64,000 bases of DNA from Minwuiaceae bacterium (GCA_028278525.1 JANQEE010000033.1:1-64000), one strand, 5' to 3'; shown: positions 17,068 through 25,059, counted from the first letter of the stretch. The notes: a model not told the origin generated them from the letters alone. Made by a program: numbers and translations.

Positions 17068-18195
17068 ATGACGACTGTCCTAACCGAACAGGGCCCGGCC
17101 GAGATCGAGGCCGCCCCAACCCCCGATACCGACGCGCTCTGGCTCGCCCCGGCGGAAGCCGAACGCGTCTTCGGCTGGACTTTGAAGCCCGAAGGCCTCT
17201 GCCGCGGCGAAGTCTGCATCCCCGTGCCCGCGGGGAGCGAAGCGGACTACGTCGCAGACGGCGCCGTCAACATCGCCGCCTTCTTCCGCCGGATGGGCAA
17301 GCCGGTGCTGACGAGCCGCGACCGCGACGTCTGGCTGTTCGGCGAAAGCGCCGGCGACCGCGCGGCCCAGCTCGAAAGCCTGGAGGCGCCCGACTTCACC
17401 CTGCCCGACCTCCACGGCAAGCCGCATTCGCTCTCCGACTACCGCGGAACCAAGGTCTTCCTCACGACCTGGGCGTCCTGGTGAGGCTGCCGTATGGACC
17501 TGCCCGTGTGGCAGGCTTTGTACGAACGCCTGAAGGACGATAACTTCACAATCATCGCGGTCGCGATGGACAGCCGCGACGGCGACCCTTTGCCCTGGGT
17601 GGAGGCAGCCTCGCCGACCTATCCCGTGCTGGTCGACCGCGACCACCTGCTGGCTGACTTGTACAACATGACCAACGTGCCCCAGGCCGTCTGGATCGAC
17701 GAGCAGGGCGCGATCGTCCGCCCGGCCGAAAACGCCGGCGCCTACGAAGCCTTCCGCGCCCGCGACCCGAAGACCGGCGCGCCCTCGGAGTCCGCCATGG
17801 CCACCTTGGCCGACGCCAAGCGCACCTACGTGGAAGCCATCGCCGACTGGGTCGCGAAGGGCCCGGAAAGCGAACACGTCTTCGACCGCCAACAGGCGCT
17901 GGACCATCTGTCGAGGCCGAACGACGACACCGCCCTGGCCCACGCCCACTTCCGTCTGGCCCAGCACCTCATCCGCCTCGGCCGCGGCGAAGAAGCCGAC
18001 GCGCACTTAGGCGAGGCCAAACGCCTGCACCCGGACTCCTGGAACATCCTCCGCCAGGCCATCCCGCCCAACGACATGGGCCTCGCCGTCGACCCCGACT
18101 TCATCGCCCGCGTCCAGTCCCTCGGGCGGAAGCACTACTACCCGCCGGTGGATATGAAAGGCATGCCCAGCGGCGACCCGCCGACGGCGGACTAA
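17068..18195 (+). CDS. Selenocysteine-containing thioredoxin-fold (redoxin) protein, UGA readthrough
   Basis: Read through one in-frame UGA (17482-17484), this is a 375-residue protein with Sec at residue 139. A leading region (1-105) precedes a TlpA/AhpC-like redoxin domain (about 106-250): EAPDFTLPDLHGKPHSLSDY, then FLTTWASW-U-GCRMDLPVWQ. The UGA replaces the first Cys of the redox pair, giving U-x-C. Downstream residues continue the thioredoxin fold without a break: FTIIAVAMDSRDG and NVPQAVWIDEQG, with the cis-Pro. The C-terminus is helical and TPR-like. A GAGG lies 5 bases before the ATG. A hairpin at 17491-17524 fits a bacterial SECIS. Standard gene calling would split it into two pieces (17068-17484 and 17494-18195). 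A nonsense pseudogene is the alternative, but the intact downstream frame and the placement of UGA argue against it. Confidence 0.85.
17491..17524 (+). promoter_or_regulatory. Putative bacterial SECIS element
   Basis: Directly after the UGA, CCTGCC (17499-17504) pairs perfectly with GGCAGG (17510-17515) around a 5-base CGUGU loop. A lower stem CGTA/TACG (17491-17494 with 17521-17524) flanks an internal loop. The apical loop begins 20 bases after the UGA and has G as its second base, within the limits known for bSECIS elements read by SelB. Confidence 0.7.
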
Positions 18196-18205
18196 CAAAT
18201 GCACC

Positions 18206-18272
18206 GTCATTCCGGCGGAGGCCGGAATCCAGAATGACCGCTGTCCTGGATTCCGGCCTCCGCCGGAATGAC
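18206..18272. repeat. Palindromic repeat, family GTCATTCCGGCGG (FRRRPES element), copy 1
   Basis: The arms GTCATTCCGGCGGAGGCCGG and its inverse, ending CGCCGGAATGAC, enclose a short spacer. It starts 11 bases after the selenoprotein stop. A second copy lies at 35819-35886. This family is widespread in alphaproteobacteria and is recognised by the translated string FRRRPES. Confidence 0.85.
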
Positions 18273-18297
18273 TATGGTGGCTGCGGCGTCTCATCCG

Positions 18298-18330
18298 TCA
18301 TCCTCGGACTTGATCCGAGGGTCCATGCTT
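18298..18330. repeat. CTCGGACTTGATCCGAG palindrome, third copy
   Basis: The sequence has a CCTCGGACTTGATCCGAGG core with a TCCATGC tail, matching the copy at 6011-6045. It is one of several repeat families packed behind the selenoprotein gene. Confidence 0.8.
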
Positions 18331-18360
18331 CCGCGCGCACGGTCCTCACCGCTCACGGCA

Positions 18361-18445
18361 GTCATTGCGAGCGAAGCGAAGCAATCTCGATCGGCCACGC
18401 CCCGCCTTCCCGAGATCGCCACGGCGCTCCGCGCCTCGCGATGAC
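18361..18445. repeat. Palindromic repeat, family GTCATTGCGAGC, second copy
   Basis: The left arm GTCATTGCGAGCGAAGCGAA is identical to 5831-5850 and the right arm ends CGCGCCTCGCGATGAC. The spacer differs from the first copy. A CTGTCGAAG-type fragment follows at about 18463-18496. Confidence 0.85.
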
Positions 18446-18544
18446 GGCTTGGATGGCTAAACCTGTCGAAGCCTCATCCTGAGCCTGTCGAAGGAACCCC
18501 CATGCCCGTCCTCATCGTCGCCCAGACGATCTCCTGAATTGACC

Positions 18545-18776
18545 GCCGTCCGGCATTTAGCCCTCGCCCCCTTGATGGGGGAGAGGGTTGGGTGAGGGGG
18601 TGTTCCGCTCCGGGATCGACGATGTCCGAGGCAGCCCAGGCCTAGCGTTCGGCTGAGCCTTTATGCCTCTCCGGCAATGGCGGTACACAACGTCAACACC
18701 CCCCTCACCCTAACCTCTCCCCCCGCAAGCTTGGGGAGAGGGGTTTGAAGTGGCGCTTTATCACCTTAACCGGACA
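18545..18776. repeat. MITE-like composite repeat, copy 2
   Basis: It has the same order as 9919-10190: a hairpin CCCTCGCCCCCTTGATGGGG (from 18560), the shared spacer words GATCGACGATGTCC and CTCTCCGGCAATGGCGG-like, and a second hairpin CCCCTCACCCTAACCTCTCC (18699-18743). The right end CCTTAACCGGAC is the exact inverse of the left end of copy 1, supporting terminal inverted repeats. Confidence 0.75.
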
Positions 18777-18808
18777 ACTGCGGCAGCGGCCGAAATGTCA
18801 CGCAGCGG

Positions 18809-19612
18809 TCACCTAAAAAGCGACCGCAACAAACCCTTCTTTTCAGGCGGGACATAGACGTGCGGCGGCAGGTCGCAAAGCGCCTTCGGTAGCAACGGGT
18901 GGTCGAACGACACGGCCAGCCCCCGATGCCGTGCCAGGTGCACCAGCCCGACCCCGTAAAAGCAGAGCAGCGCCTTGTTTACGGCGTGAAAATACCCCGC
19001 GCTTCCGCATTGCCTGGGGTAATCGTCGACGATTTTCCGCAACGCCTCATCCAGCATCGCCGGATCTTCCTCGTTAATCGCGCGAAACGCCGCCGCGTAG
19101 CCAGCGTACATGGCGCTGCTCTTGTACGCGCACCGTTTTTCGAACCTGTCTATCCAGCCGTCCGCCCCGGCCCGGTCGCCCAGCACCAGCAGCCGCAAGG
19201 CGGAGGTCAGCGCTTCGTTGAAAGGGTGTTGCGGCTCGGTCGGCTGCAATGCTTGGGGATCGCACTTTTCCGCAAGTTCCGTCGCAAACGCCAGGTCGTT
19301 GATACAGAGCGCATAGAAGAAGTATTCATGCTGAAACGGCCAGTCGCGTACCAGGTCGATATCCTCGCCGGCCTCGTGGCACCGATACAGCTTATCTACG
19401 GTCTGCAGGATCAGGTTCACTTTTTCCACGAAGCCCGCGACATCGTCCTCAACCAGGTAAGCGCCGACCGCCAGGATATAGGCGTCGTGGATCAACCGGT
19501 TGCACGGGTAGGTGTCCGAACCGCGGCTTTTTCTTTCCTCCTTTAATACCGCGCCCCACCGTTTTTCGACATCGCGGCAGAGTCTCGCAAGTTCGGCTTT
19601 CGTATGCTTCAT
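18809..19612 (-). CDS. Imm49-like immunity-family protein
   Basis: A mostly helical protein of 267 residues from the ATG at 19612; a TTG at 19696 would add 28. The C-terminus VGLVHLARHRGLAVSFDHPLLPKAL and the middle segment LRLLVLGDRAGADGWIDRF resemble the Immunity 49 family of polymorphic-toxin systems. I judge this by eye from the recurring length and motif order, so it needs a profile search. No partner toxin is visible on either side. It lies between repeat-rich DNA and a decayed selenoprotein copy, which suggests an acquired or rearranged region. Confidence 0.55.
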   Translation of the reverse strand: MKHTKAELARLCRDVEKRWGAVLKEERKSRGSDTYPCNRLIHDAYILAVGAYLVEDDVAGFVEKVNLILQTVDKLYRCHEAGEDIDLVRDWPFQHEYFFYALCINDLAFATELAEKCDPQALQPTEPQHPFNEALTSALRLLVLGDRAGADGWIDRFEKRCAYKSSAMYAGYAAAFRAINEEDPAMLDEALRKIVDDYPRQCGSAGYFHAVNKALLCFYGVGLVHLARHRGLAVSFDHPLLPKALCDLPPHVYVPPEKKGLLRSLFR

Positions 19613-19746
19613 CGCATCTATTGCCGGGCATTGAGGCTGCAACACATTGTTGATTCTAGCGACATAATACCTAACGGACAGTACACCGCCCGCCAATCGC
19701 TCAGTGGTCGGATGCTGTAATTAGCGACTGCCGACATCAATTGAGT

Positions 19747-19911
19747 ATGTATCTTCCAGCCTCCTGGAACATTGTCCAGCAAGCAATTCCGCCCAACCAA
19801 TCCGGCCTCGCCGTTGATGCCGACCTTATCGCCCGCGTGCTGGCCCTCGGCTACAAGCACTCCTATCCACCGGCGGCTGCAAAAGGCATGTCGGACGGAG
19901 GAGTGGAATAG
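19747..19911 (+). pseudogene. C-terminal remnant of a second redoxin selenoprotein-family gene
   Basis: The 54-residue frame contains SWNIVQQAIPPNQSGLAVDA and then LIARVLALGYKHSYPPAAAK, which align without gaps to SWNILRQAIPPNDMGLAVDP and FIARVQSLGRKHYYPPVDMK at the C-terminus of the gene at 17068-18195. Everything upstream of this tail, including the redoxin domain, is gone. It marks a duplication followed by deletion, just at the edge of the AT-rich insert. Confidence 0.75.
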
Positions 19912-19924
19912 CGGCTACGAATCG

Positions 19925-22900
19925 CTAGTCGCTACCCTCGCCTGGGTCTGTCGAAGAACGCTTACTTACCTCATCATGTTCAATAAGCCGCTTCAATCCT
20001 GACTTGTCGATGTGCACGTTCAGCGGCCTCATCAATTGTTCAGCAGCGTCCAGAAGAGCTAAACGGTTTTCAGATTGCCAGTGACTCCAATATACCCGGG
20101 TTAGGAAGTGTGTAGTCAGAGCTACTCTAAGAAATGGCGCCCTAGGGAGTTCTGCAATAGCTTTGCTAAGTTCCTTTCGGCCTCGCTTGCTATCCAAATC
20201 TGTAAGCCAAGCTGCACAGATTACGCGCTCAAGTTCCCCGTCAATCTTGGCTTCTGATATGCTTTTGGCTAGAACCTTGTGCCTCGCTTGCTCGGATAGA
20301 AAGTGTATTGTCTTACGTATTGGCTCAGCGAGCACAGTCATTTCAAGCGCTTCCACCATTGTGCCTACAAACTTTCTGGTTTTTTCTACGTCCTCGTCAA
20401 TCCCCACTTTTTTGATAAACGAATCGATTGCATCATCGCTTGTCAGTTCTTGTTTTACTTCAGAAAAATCTACAGAAGTATGAATTCGAGTCCATTGGTC
20501 TACAAAAAGAGCCGCAAGTTGCACTAGCAGGCTAGAAAGTTCTCTTTTAGTTTCCGCGTCTAAGTGCTCAGCGCCAGAGCCAAGCAAAACTGCACCGATT
20601 GCCCAAACATGAACCGAAAACTCGATTCGTTCTTGGTCGGCTTGGCCGTCATTCGGTTCCCTGTCTTTTATTTGCTCCGTTTGAATTGCGGTGCTCTCTC
20701 GGACTTGGTCCGCTAAATCCAAAAGACGTTGCTTCTCCTCCTTGTTTCCGCTGTTGCTTCGGACGTCTTCGATGGCCTTATATAATTGCTTGGTTAAGGT
20801 GCGTAGGCGGTCTTGTTTGGCGAGCATGGTCGGTTGCACTTCGCCGGTAAGCAGTATGTGGGTCTGGTTACCCGTTGCTTGAAGCTCAGCCACACATGAC
20901 CTCAGCGCTTTAATAGTGTTTTCAACAAGCTTTTTCGAGGCGCCGATCTCAGCATACAAATCGAAAGTGCCAAGATCGAAATGCTGCTCTTCGATGCGAA
21001 AGTAATTTAGTGCGCGCGGCTCGTCGTCCGACAGTTCACTGGCTAAGAGGTAGGATTCGATAAATGGAAGTGATATTTTAACAGTATCCTCTTGGAAATG
21101 GATTAGGCCTTTATCTGAGAATGACTGGAGAAAAGAAATAGGATCAATCTCGAAGTCGAATTCTTTTGAGAAGGAATTTGTAAAGGCTACTAGTTCTTCT
21201 TGGTTGAAGGACTGTTTCTCAAGATTGATGGCAACCGTTAGTCTTTTTAGAAACCTAGATCGGGTTGTTCGGCTCAGTGTAATGTCGGCCGTATCGTCAG
21301 CAACTACGAATGTAAGAAAACCATCAACTGCTAATTGGATGAGTTCTGCGCGGCGATTCGCTTGCAGTAGCGCTGAAAGCGTCTCTCGCGGAATTCCTGC
21401 AAAGTAAGTTGGATGAGCTGGCAGGTCGAATTTTGTGAATGTTTCTTTGAGTCTGAGCGCGACCACCTCTGACTCAGTTTCGGTCATCTTAAAGTTTTTT
21501 TGCACGAAATGAGAAATTTCGACAAATGAGACCTCGCAAATGTCATAGACGCTGGCCGAAGTTTCACTGACAAAATCGCTCTCGAATTTGATGTTTACAT
21601 CTGATCGATCGATGAATATGAATTGCGCTTTTTTAAATGAGCGCGTTTGTTCTATAAGAAATCTCAGCCTGCTTTTTGAATGAAATGGTATGTTTTCAAT
21701 TATGAGGACAAGCTGTGTTCCTTCCACATTTTCGATGGAACGTATTGAACGACCCGCATATCTTTCGAACCCAGATTTGGGGGGGCGGATTGCGCTTCCG
21801 TCGATTACGATTGGTAGGGCTTGTTTTCCTGATATCTCAGCGGTAAGCAGATCATCAGCTATTACCCAGGCTAGGCTCTGATCTGGATACGTGCGCGGAA
21901 TATTGAAGAGAAGTACTTGGTTCTGCCGTAACGCATCACGTACTTCAATAGGATGGGACTCGAAACTCTCTCCAATATAGTTTTGATAGTCAATTGGCCG
22001 AACTCGAGGGATTGGCAGGCGATATCCGGTAGGCTGCAACCGGAATTCAGGAGAGAGTTCTCGAAGCTTTTGGTCAACATCTAACCCAAGCTCACCAAGA
22101 ACTACAGACACATCGTCGATTGCTAGCGGAAAGATCTCGAGCTGATCAGATTGACCACTATGGTTCTTGTCTCTGAGCCGTATCAGTGCGTTTACGAAGC
22201 GGTCATTACTTAACTGGAGTTTTAGAAATGTTGCTGCGTTTGCGGCGGCAACGCGCCGCACTGCGCCGAGGCTATCGTCTTCGAGAGATGTCTTTCCCTC
22301 ATCAGCGTAGTCGGATATGCCCCGGATCGTGAGAGCCGCTACTCCATTTGCCGTGGCCCGCTCAAAAACTCCGCCGGACTCGGTGTCTATTGCCAGTATC
22401 TTTCGATCTACTGCAAGAAGTTTCTTGTTGTATGCTTCGCTCTTGCTGACTGCACCGCAAACAATATTTCCGTGGATTGAACGGGGCTGCCCGATCTTCT
22501 CTTTCGTACTACTTCGCCCTTTGATCGCGGGAATGTTAAGGCCCTCGACAAAGGCCTCTTGCTCTCTTACCCAACTCCAATACAAGGGCTTCAAGTCTGG
22601 GATCGTTCTTATAAAATTAAAGGCGGCAGTAATATCCAAGTTTGTTTTATAATAACTTGGAGAAATTTCGATGACATAACCGTCATCGCTGTTATCTAGA
22701 GCTTTGGAGTTGTCAAGAACATCAATAATTGTTCCGCTATAGCAAACATCGCCAAGTTTTAGATCTTTAGAAATACCTCCTGCAATCCCAAGAGAGACCG
22801 CTAGTCCCACACCAAATTCGTCCAATATGCCAGAGGTAGATTTTACAGCAGACTTCTTGCCCATATCTTCTTGTTGAACAATAAGAGCATTCAATCCCGG

Positions 22901-23032
22901 AACTCCGGTTTGTACCGAATATCGAAATTCTGTTTCTGTGCTAAGGTCTTCCACCCCCTCAAATACATTCATAACCTCCTGAAGTTCTTCTTCAAGCGGT
23001 ACAATTACAACTAAGTCGAAGTATTCCGGCAT
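19925..23032 (-). CDS. Nucleoside-phosphorylase-fold/STAND-like protein (possible anti-phage effector)
   Basis: A 1035-residue protein from the ATG at 23032 (a TTG at 23095 would add 21). Residues about 1-285 form a PNP/UDP phosphorylase-like nucleosidase domain: FDLVVIVPLEEEL, VSLGIAGGI, DTESGGVFERA and RGISDYADEGK with the catalytic-type Asp. The rest looks like a STAND NTPase. VLLFNIPRTYPDQSLAW sits where a Walker A loop belongs but lacks GK[S/T]; LVLIIEN resembles Walker B and AQFIFIDRSD a sensor strand. A winged-helix-like region and a long helical C-terminus follow. Related fusions include fungal NLRs and bacterial Avs/Detocs-type defence proteins that cut ATP or other nucleotides. Its base composition is much AT-richer than the neighbours, indicating transfer. 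Confidence 0.75.
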   Translation of the reverse strand: MPEYFDLVVIVPLEEELQEVMNVFEGVEDLSTETEFRYSVQTGVPGLNALIVQQEDMGKKSAVKSTSGILDEFGVGLAVSLGIAGGISKDLKLGDVCYSGTIIDVLDNSKALDNSDDGYVIEISPSYYKTNLDITAAFNFIRTIPDLKPLYWSWVREQEAFVEGLNIPAIKGRSSTKEKIGQPRSIHGNIVCGAVSKSEAYNKKLLAVDRKILAIDTESGGVFERATANGVAALTIRGISDYADEGKTSLEDDSLGAVRRVAAANAATFLKLQLSNDRFVNALIRLRDKNHSGQSDQLEIFPLAIDDVSVVLGELGLDVDQKLRELSPEFRLQPTGYRLPIPRVRPIDYQNYIGESFESHPIEVRDALRQNQVLLFNIPRTYPDQSLAWVIADDLLTAEISGKQALPIVIDGSAIRPPKSGFERYAGRSIRSIENVEGTQLVLIIENIPFHSKSRLRFLIEQTRSFKKAQFIFIDRSDVNIKFESDFVSETSASVYDICEVSFVEISHFVQKNFKMTETESEVVALRLKETFTKFDLPAHPTYFAGIPRETLSALLQANRRAELIQLAVDGFLTFVVADDTADITLSRTTRSRFLKRLTVAINLEKQSFNQEELVAFTNSFSKEFDFEIDPISFLQSFSDKGLIHFQEDTVKISLPFIESYLLASELSDDEPRALNYFRIEEQHFDLGTFDLYAEIGASKKLVENTIKALRSCVAELQATGNQTHILLTGEVQPTMLAKQDRLRTLTKQLYKAIEDVRSNSGNKEEKQRLLDLADQVRESTAIQTEQIKDREPNDGQADQERIEFSVHVWAIGAVLLGSGAEHLDAETKRELSSLLVQLAALFVDQWTRIHTSVDFSEVKQELTSDDAIDSFIKKVGIDEDVEKTRKFVGTMVEALEMTVLAEPIRKTIHFLSEQARHKVLAKSISEAKIDGELERVICAAWLTDLDSKRGRKELSKAIAELPRAPFLRVALTTHFLTRVYWSHWQSENRLALLDAAEQLMRPLNVHIDKSGLKRLIEHDEVSKRSSTDPGEGSD

Positions 23033-23552
23033 TTTATTTATCCAAGGGCTTGTGATGCGATCTGCAATTGAACAATCTTGTGCACTCTTAGTCAATTTAG
23101 TTGTAGAAGTGTTATGTACGCAATAGAGATTTAGCGACGACTGTTTGGAATCGCATGAGAAAATCGTCGAGCCAAAAATAGAGATAGATTGAAAGATTAG
23201 GCAGTTTTTTAGCCTAGACTCTAGAAAAATGATAAAGATTATTTCTGAGAATCACATTTGAAATATCACTCGCACATATTTGAGATCTAACCAAGTGATT
23301 TTGAATGCGCTATTAGGTTTCTGGTCATCCTGGGCTGAAGCCTTGCGTGATCATATTGTTTAATTTCTTAGCCCGCGTCCGGCCTGTCTGAATTGGACTG
23401 CCGTGACGCAAAGACAGTTCAACTTGCATGGAAGTAAGGAGTAGCCCGACACAGGACTCTTCGAAACGCAAATCTGCCTGCTCCCCTCAACCCTTTCTTG
23501 ACGCTTTCCCCCCACCGTTCTTGCCAGGAGAGGCAATAAACGGAACGGTGCG
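23033..23552. other. AT-rich noncoding stretch upstream of the STAND-like gene
   Basis: These 520 bases hold no convincing gene. They stay AT-rich to about 23350, matching the STAND-like gene, then return to high GC, so the inserted segment probably ends near 23350-23400. A small hairpin (TAGGC/GCCTA, 23198-23216) is present. The promoter of the STAND-like gene must lie here. I could not find direct repeats marking the junctions. Confidence 0.5.
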
Positions 23553-23879
23553 ATGACGGATATCGTTAGCGATGAAGTAACCAAGCCGAACCAGGCGCGG
23601 GCCACGGTGGCCCTGCTGGCCGGGTTGGTGCCGACCGTGTTCCTGTTGGTCAATCCTTTCGCCGGCGGCGAGGGGGCCTGTGTCTGGGTCTGCGCCGCCG
23701 CCATGCTGGCGGCGCTGGTCGGCCCGTGGGCCGGCCTGTTTCTCACCTGGGGCGCGTTCAAGGCCTGGCGCGGGCGCGGGGCCGGGCGGCCCGACTACGG
23801 GGCCGCGGTCTTCGCCGCCGTCGCCCTCATGCTCGCCTTCAATGCCGTCTCGATCCTGAAAGGGTATATTTTGGCGTGA
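23553..23879 (+). CDS. Small membrane protein of unknown function
   Basis: A 108-residue protein with three hydrophobic spans: TVALLAGLVPTVFLLVNPF, CVWVCAAAMLAALVGPWAGLF and GAAVFAAVALMLAFNAVSIL. A basic loop (WRGRGAGR) precedes the last span. No family is recognised. It returns to the high-GC composition of the chromosome, beyond the AT-rich segment. Its stop is followed after 7 bases by a large palindrome. Confidence 0.65.
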   Translation: MTDIVSDEVTKPNQARATVALLAGLVPTVFLLVNPFAGGEGACVWVCAAAMLAALVGPWAGLFLTWGAFKAWRGRGAGRPDYGAAVFAAVALMLAFNAVSILKGYILA

Positions 23880-23886
23880 CGCGCCA

Positions 23887-23961
23887 AGCCGGCCCGTTCC
23901 CCCGTCCCAACACCCCGAGGGTACCCTGTATGGGTGGTTGGGACGGGGGAGCGGGCCGGCT
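23887..23961. repeat. 75-base near-perfect palindrome, repeat family A
   Basis: The 30-base arms (AGCCGGCCCGTTCCCCCGTC... and its inverse) surround a 15-base centre with GGTACC. The arms differ by about three positions. The centre is in reverse orientation relative to the copy at 1-62. It lies between two convergent genes, so it may form a strong bidirectional hairpin. A tail GCAACAGAGGAATCCCGGGT follows, seen also in the copies at 24845 and 27017. Confidence 0.8.
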
Positions 23962-24031
23962 CGGCTGCAACAGAGGAATCCCGGGTCAGCGCAGGGTGGT
24001 AAAGCCATCCAAACAAAGGACTCCCGACCGC

Positions 24032-24700
24032 TCAGTTCGTCGCCGGCAGCCCCTTTGTCGCCGCGGTTTCGCTGGAATAGATGAACGGCGGCACCTCGGC
24101 GTCCAGGTCCAGCGTCACCACGTCCTTCTCCGCCAGTTCCGGGAACTTCGCCTTCAGCAACGGCAGGTCGCGCCCGAGGTTATAGCGGTGGACGAAGTGG
24201 CCGCCGGCCGGAATGGTGATGCCGAAAATGTTCTTGCCCCAGTACCCTCGCGCCAGGAAGTCGCCAATGTAGTAGGCCTTGCCCGCCTCCATCGAGAACG
24301 GCACCGAGAAGTCCTCCTTCGCCTCCCACGATTTCTCGACTTGCCCGTTGTTGTAATAGAAATGCACGTTGACCAGTTCGTACTCGCCGGGTTGCAGTGG
24401 CAGCGCAAACATCCTGCCCTTGCGGCCCGGTTCCTCGTAGTGGATCTCGACCGGGAACATCCAACTCTGGCTCATGACGATGTCGCCCCGATGTTCGACG
24501 CCCTTTCGCCGATAGATCAACCTGCTGAAGTTGTTGACCGACTTGTGCTCGCCACTGCTCCGGAACCCGATGCTGCCGATCAGATAGGCGGCGTCTTCGG
24601 GCGCGGCGGCGTAGCTCTCGGGTACACGGTGTTCCCCGGGATGGGCGCAGGCGCCCAGAGCCAGTGTAACGATCAGTAGACATATGACCTTCAGTTTCAT
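24032..24700 (-). CDS. Lipoprotein of unknown function (DUF2846-like)
   Basis: A 222-residue protein with a lipoprotein signal (ICLLIVTLALGAC, Cys at residue 18). The body resembles small DUF2846-type lipoproteins: an LQPGEYELVNVHFYY strand, then FSVPFSMEAGKAYYIGDFLA. These features suggest a beta-sandwich on the periplasmic face of a membrane. It is convergent with the small membrane-protein gene and stands alone. No function can be given. Confidence 0.72.
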   Translation of the reverse strand: MKLKVICLLIVTLALGACAHPGEHRVPESYAAAPEDAAYLIGSIGFRSSGEHKSVNNFSRLIYRRKGVEHRGDIVMSQSWMFPVEIHYEEPGRKGRMFALPLQPGEYELVNVHFYYNNGQVEKSWEAKEDFSVPFSMEAGKAYYIGDFLARGYWGKNIFGITIPAGGHFVHRYNLGRDLPLLKAKFPELAEKDVVTLDLDAEVPPFIYSSETAATKGLPATN

Positions 24701-24844
24701 CGTGATCCCACCCTGTCGAACATGGCCGTTCTTGCCCCCAGACCTTTATAACCGGCCTCGCAGCCGGCGCAACGGCCGATAGAATTTTGCGCGCCGACCT
24801 TACATCGTGCGGCGCAACCGCTCGGTGCGCTTACACAAAGACTC

Positions 24845-24960
24845 ATGGGTGGTCGGGTGGGGGAGAGGGCCGGCCAGGCCCTAAAAAAGGAATCCGGGTG
24901 GGGGCGAGGGATGGAACAGCCCTCAAACAGAGGAACCCCGGGTGGGGGCTTGCCGGGCCG
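24845..24960. repeat. Repeat family A fragments in tandem
   Basis: The right-arm type GGGTGGTCGGGTGGGGGAGA with GGGCCGGCCAGGCCCT is followed by AGGAATCCGGGTGGGGGCGA and, about 35 bases on, CTCAAACAGAGGAACCCCGG. The same words in the same order occur at 27017-27110. It is the main content of the 359-base gap 24701-25059. Confidence 0.75.
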
Positions 24961-24963
24961 AGC

Positions 24964-25018
24964 GCGTCGGCAGAGCCGACGCTGGCTCGGTTGTCCAACG
25001 TCCGAAGGACGCGACAAC
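24964..25018. repeat. Two tandem perfect hairpins
   Basis: GCGTCGGC-AGA-GCCGACGC (24964-24982) is followed by a nested hairpin (24990-25018) with an outer GTTGTC/GACAAC stem and an inner CGTCC-GAA-GGACG. There is no T-run, so they are not classic terminators. They lie at the 3' side of the linalool-dehydratase-like gene. Confidence 0.7.
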
Positions 25019-25059
25019 CACGGCAAGCGATGACAAGGCCATCCAAACCAAAAGACGCC

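Noticed and set aside
18234-18482. Open frame of 82 codons behind the selenoprotein gene
   Set aside because: It consists of translated palindromic repeats.
19925-23095. TTG start of the STAND-like gene at 23095
   Set aside because: There is no ribosome site, and the nucleosidase domain begins directly after the ATG at 23032.
23198-23216. Hairpin TAGGC/GCCTA upstream of the STAND-like gene, considered as attachment site or terminator
   Set aside because: Five base pairs with a nine-base loop; no direct repeats around the AT-rich segment were found.
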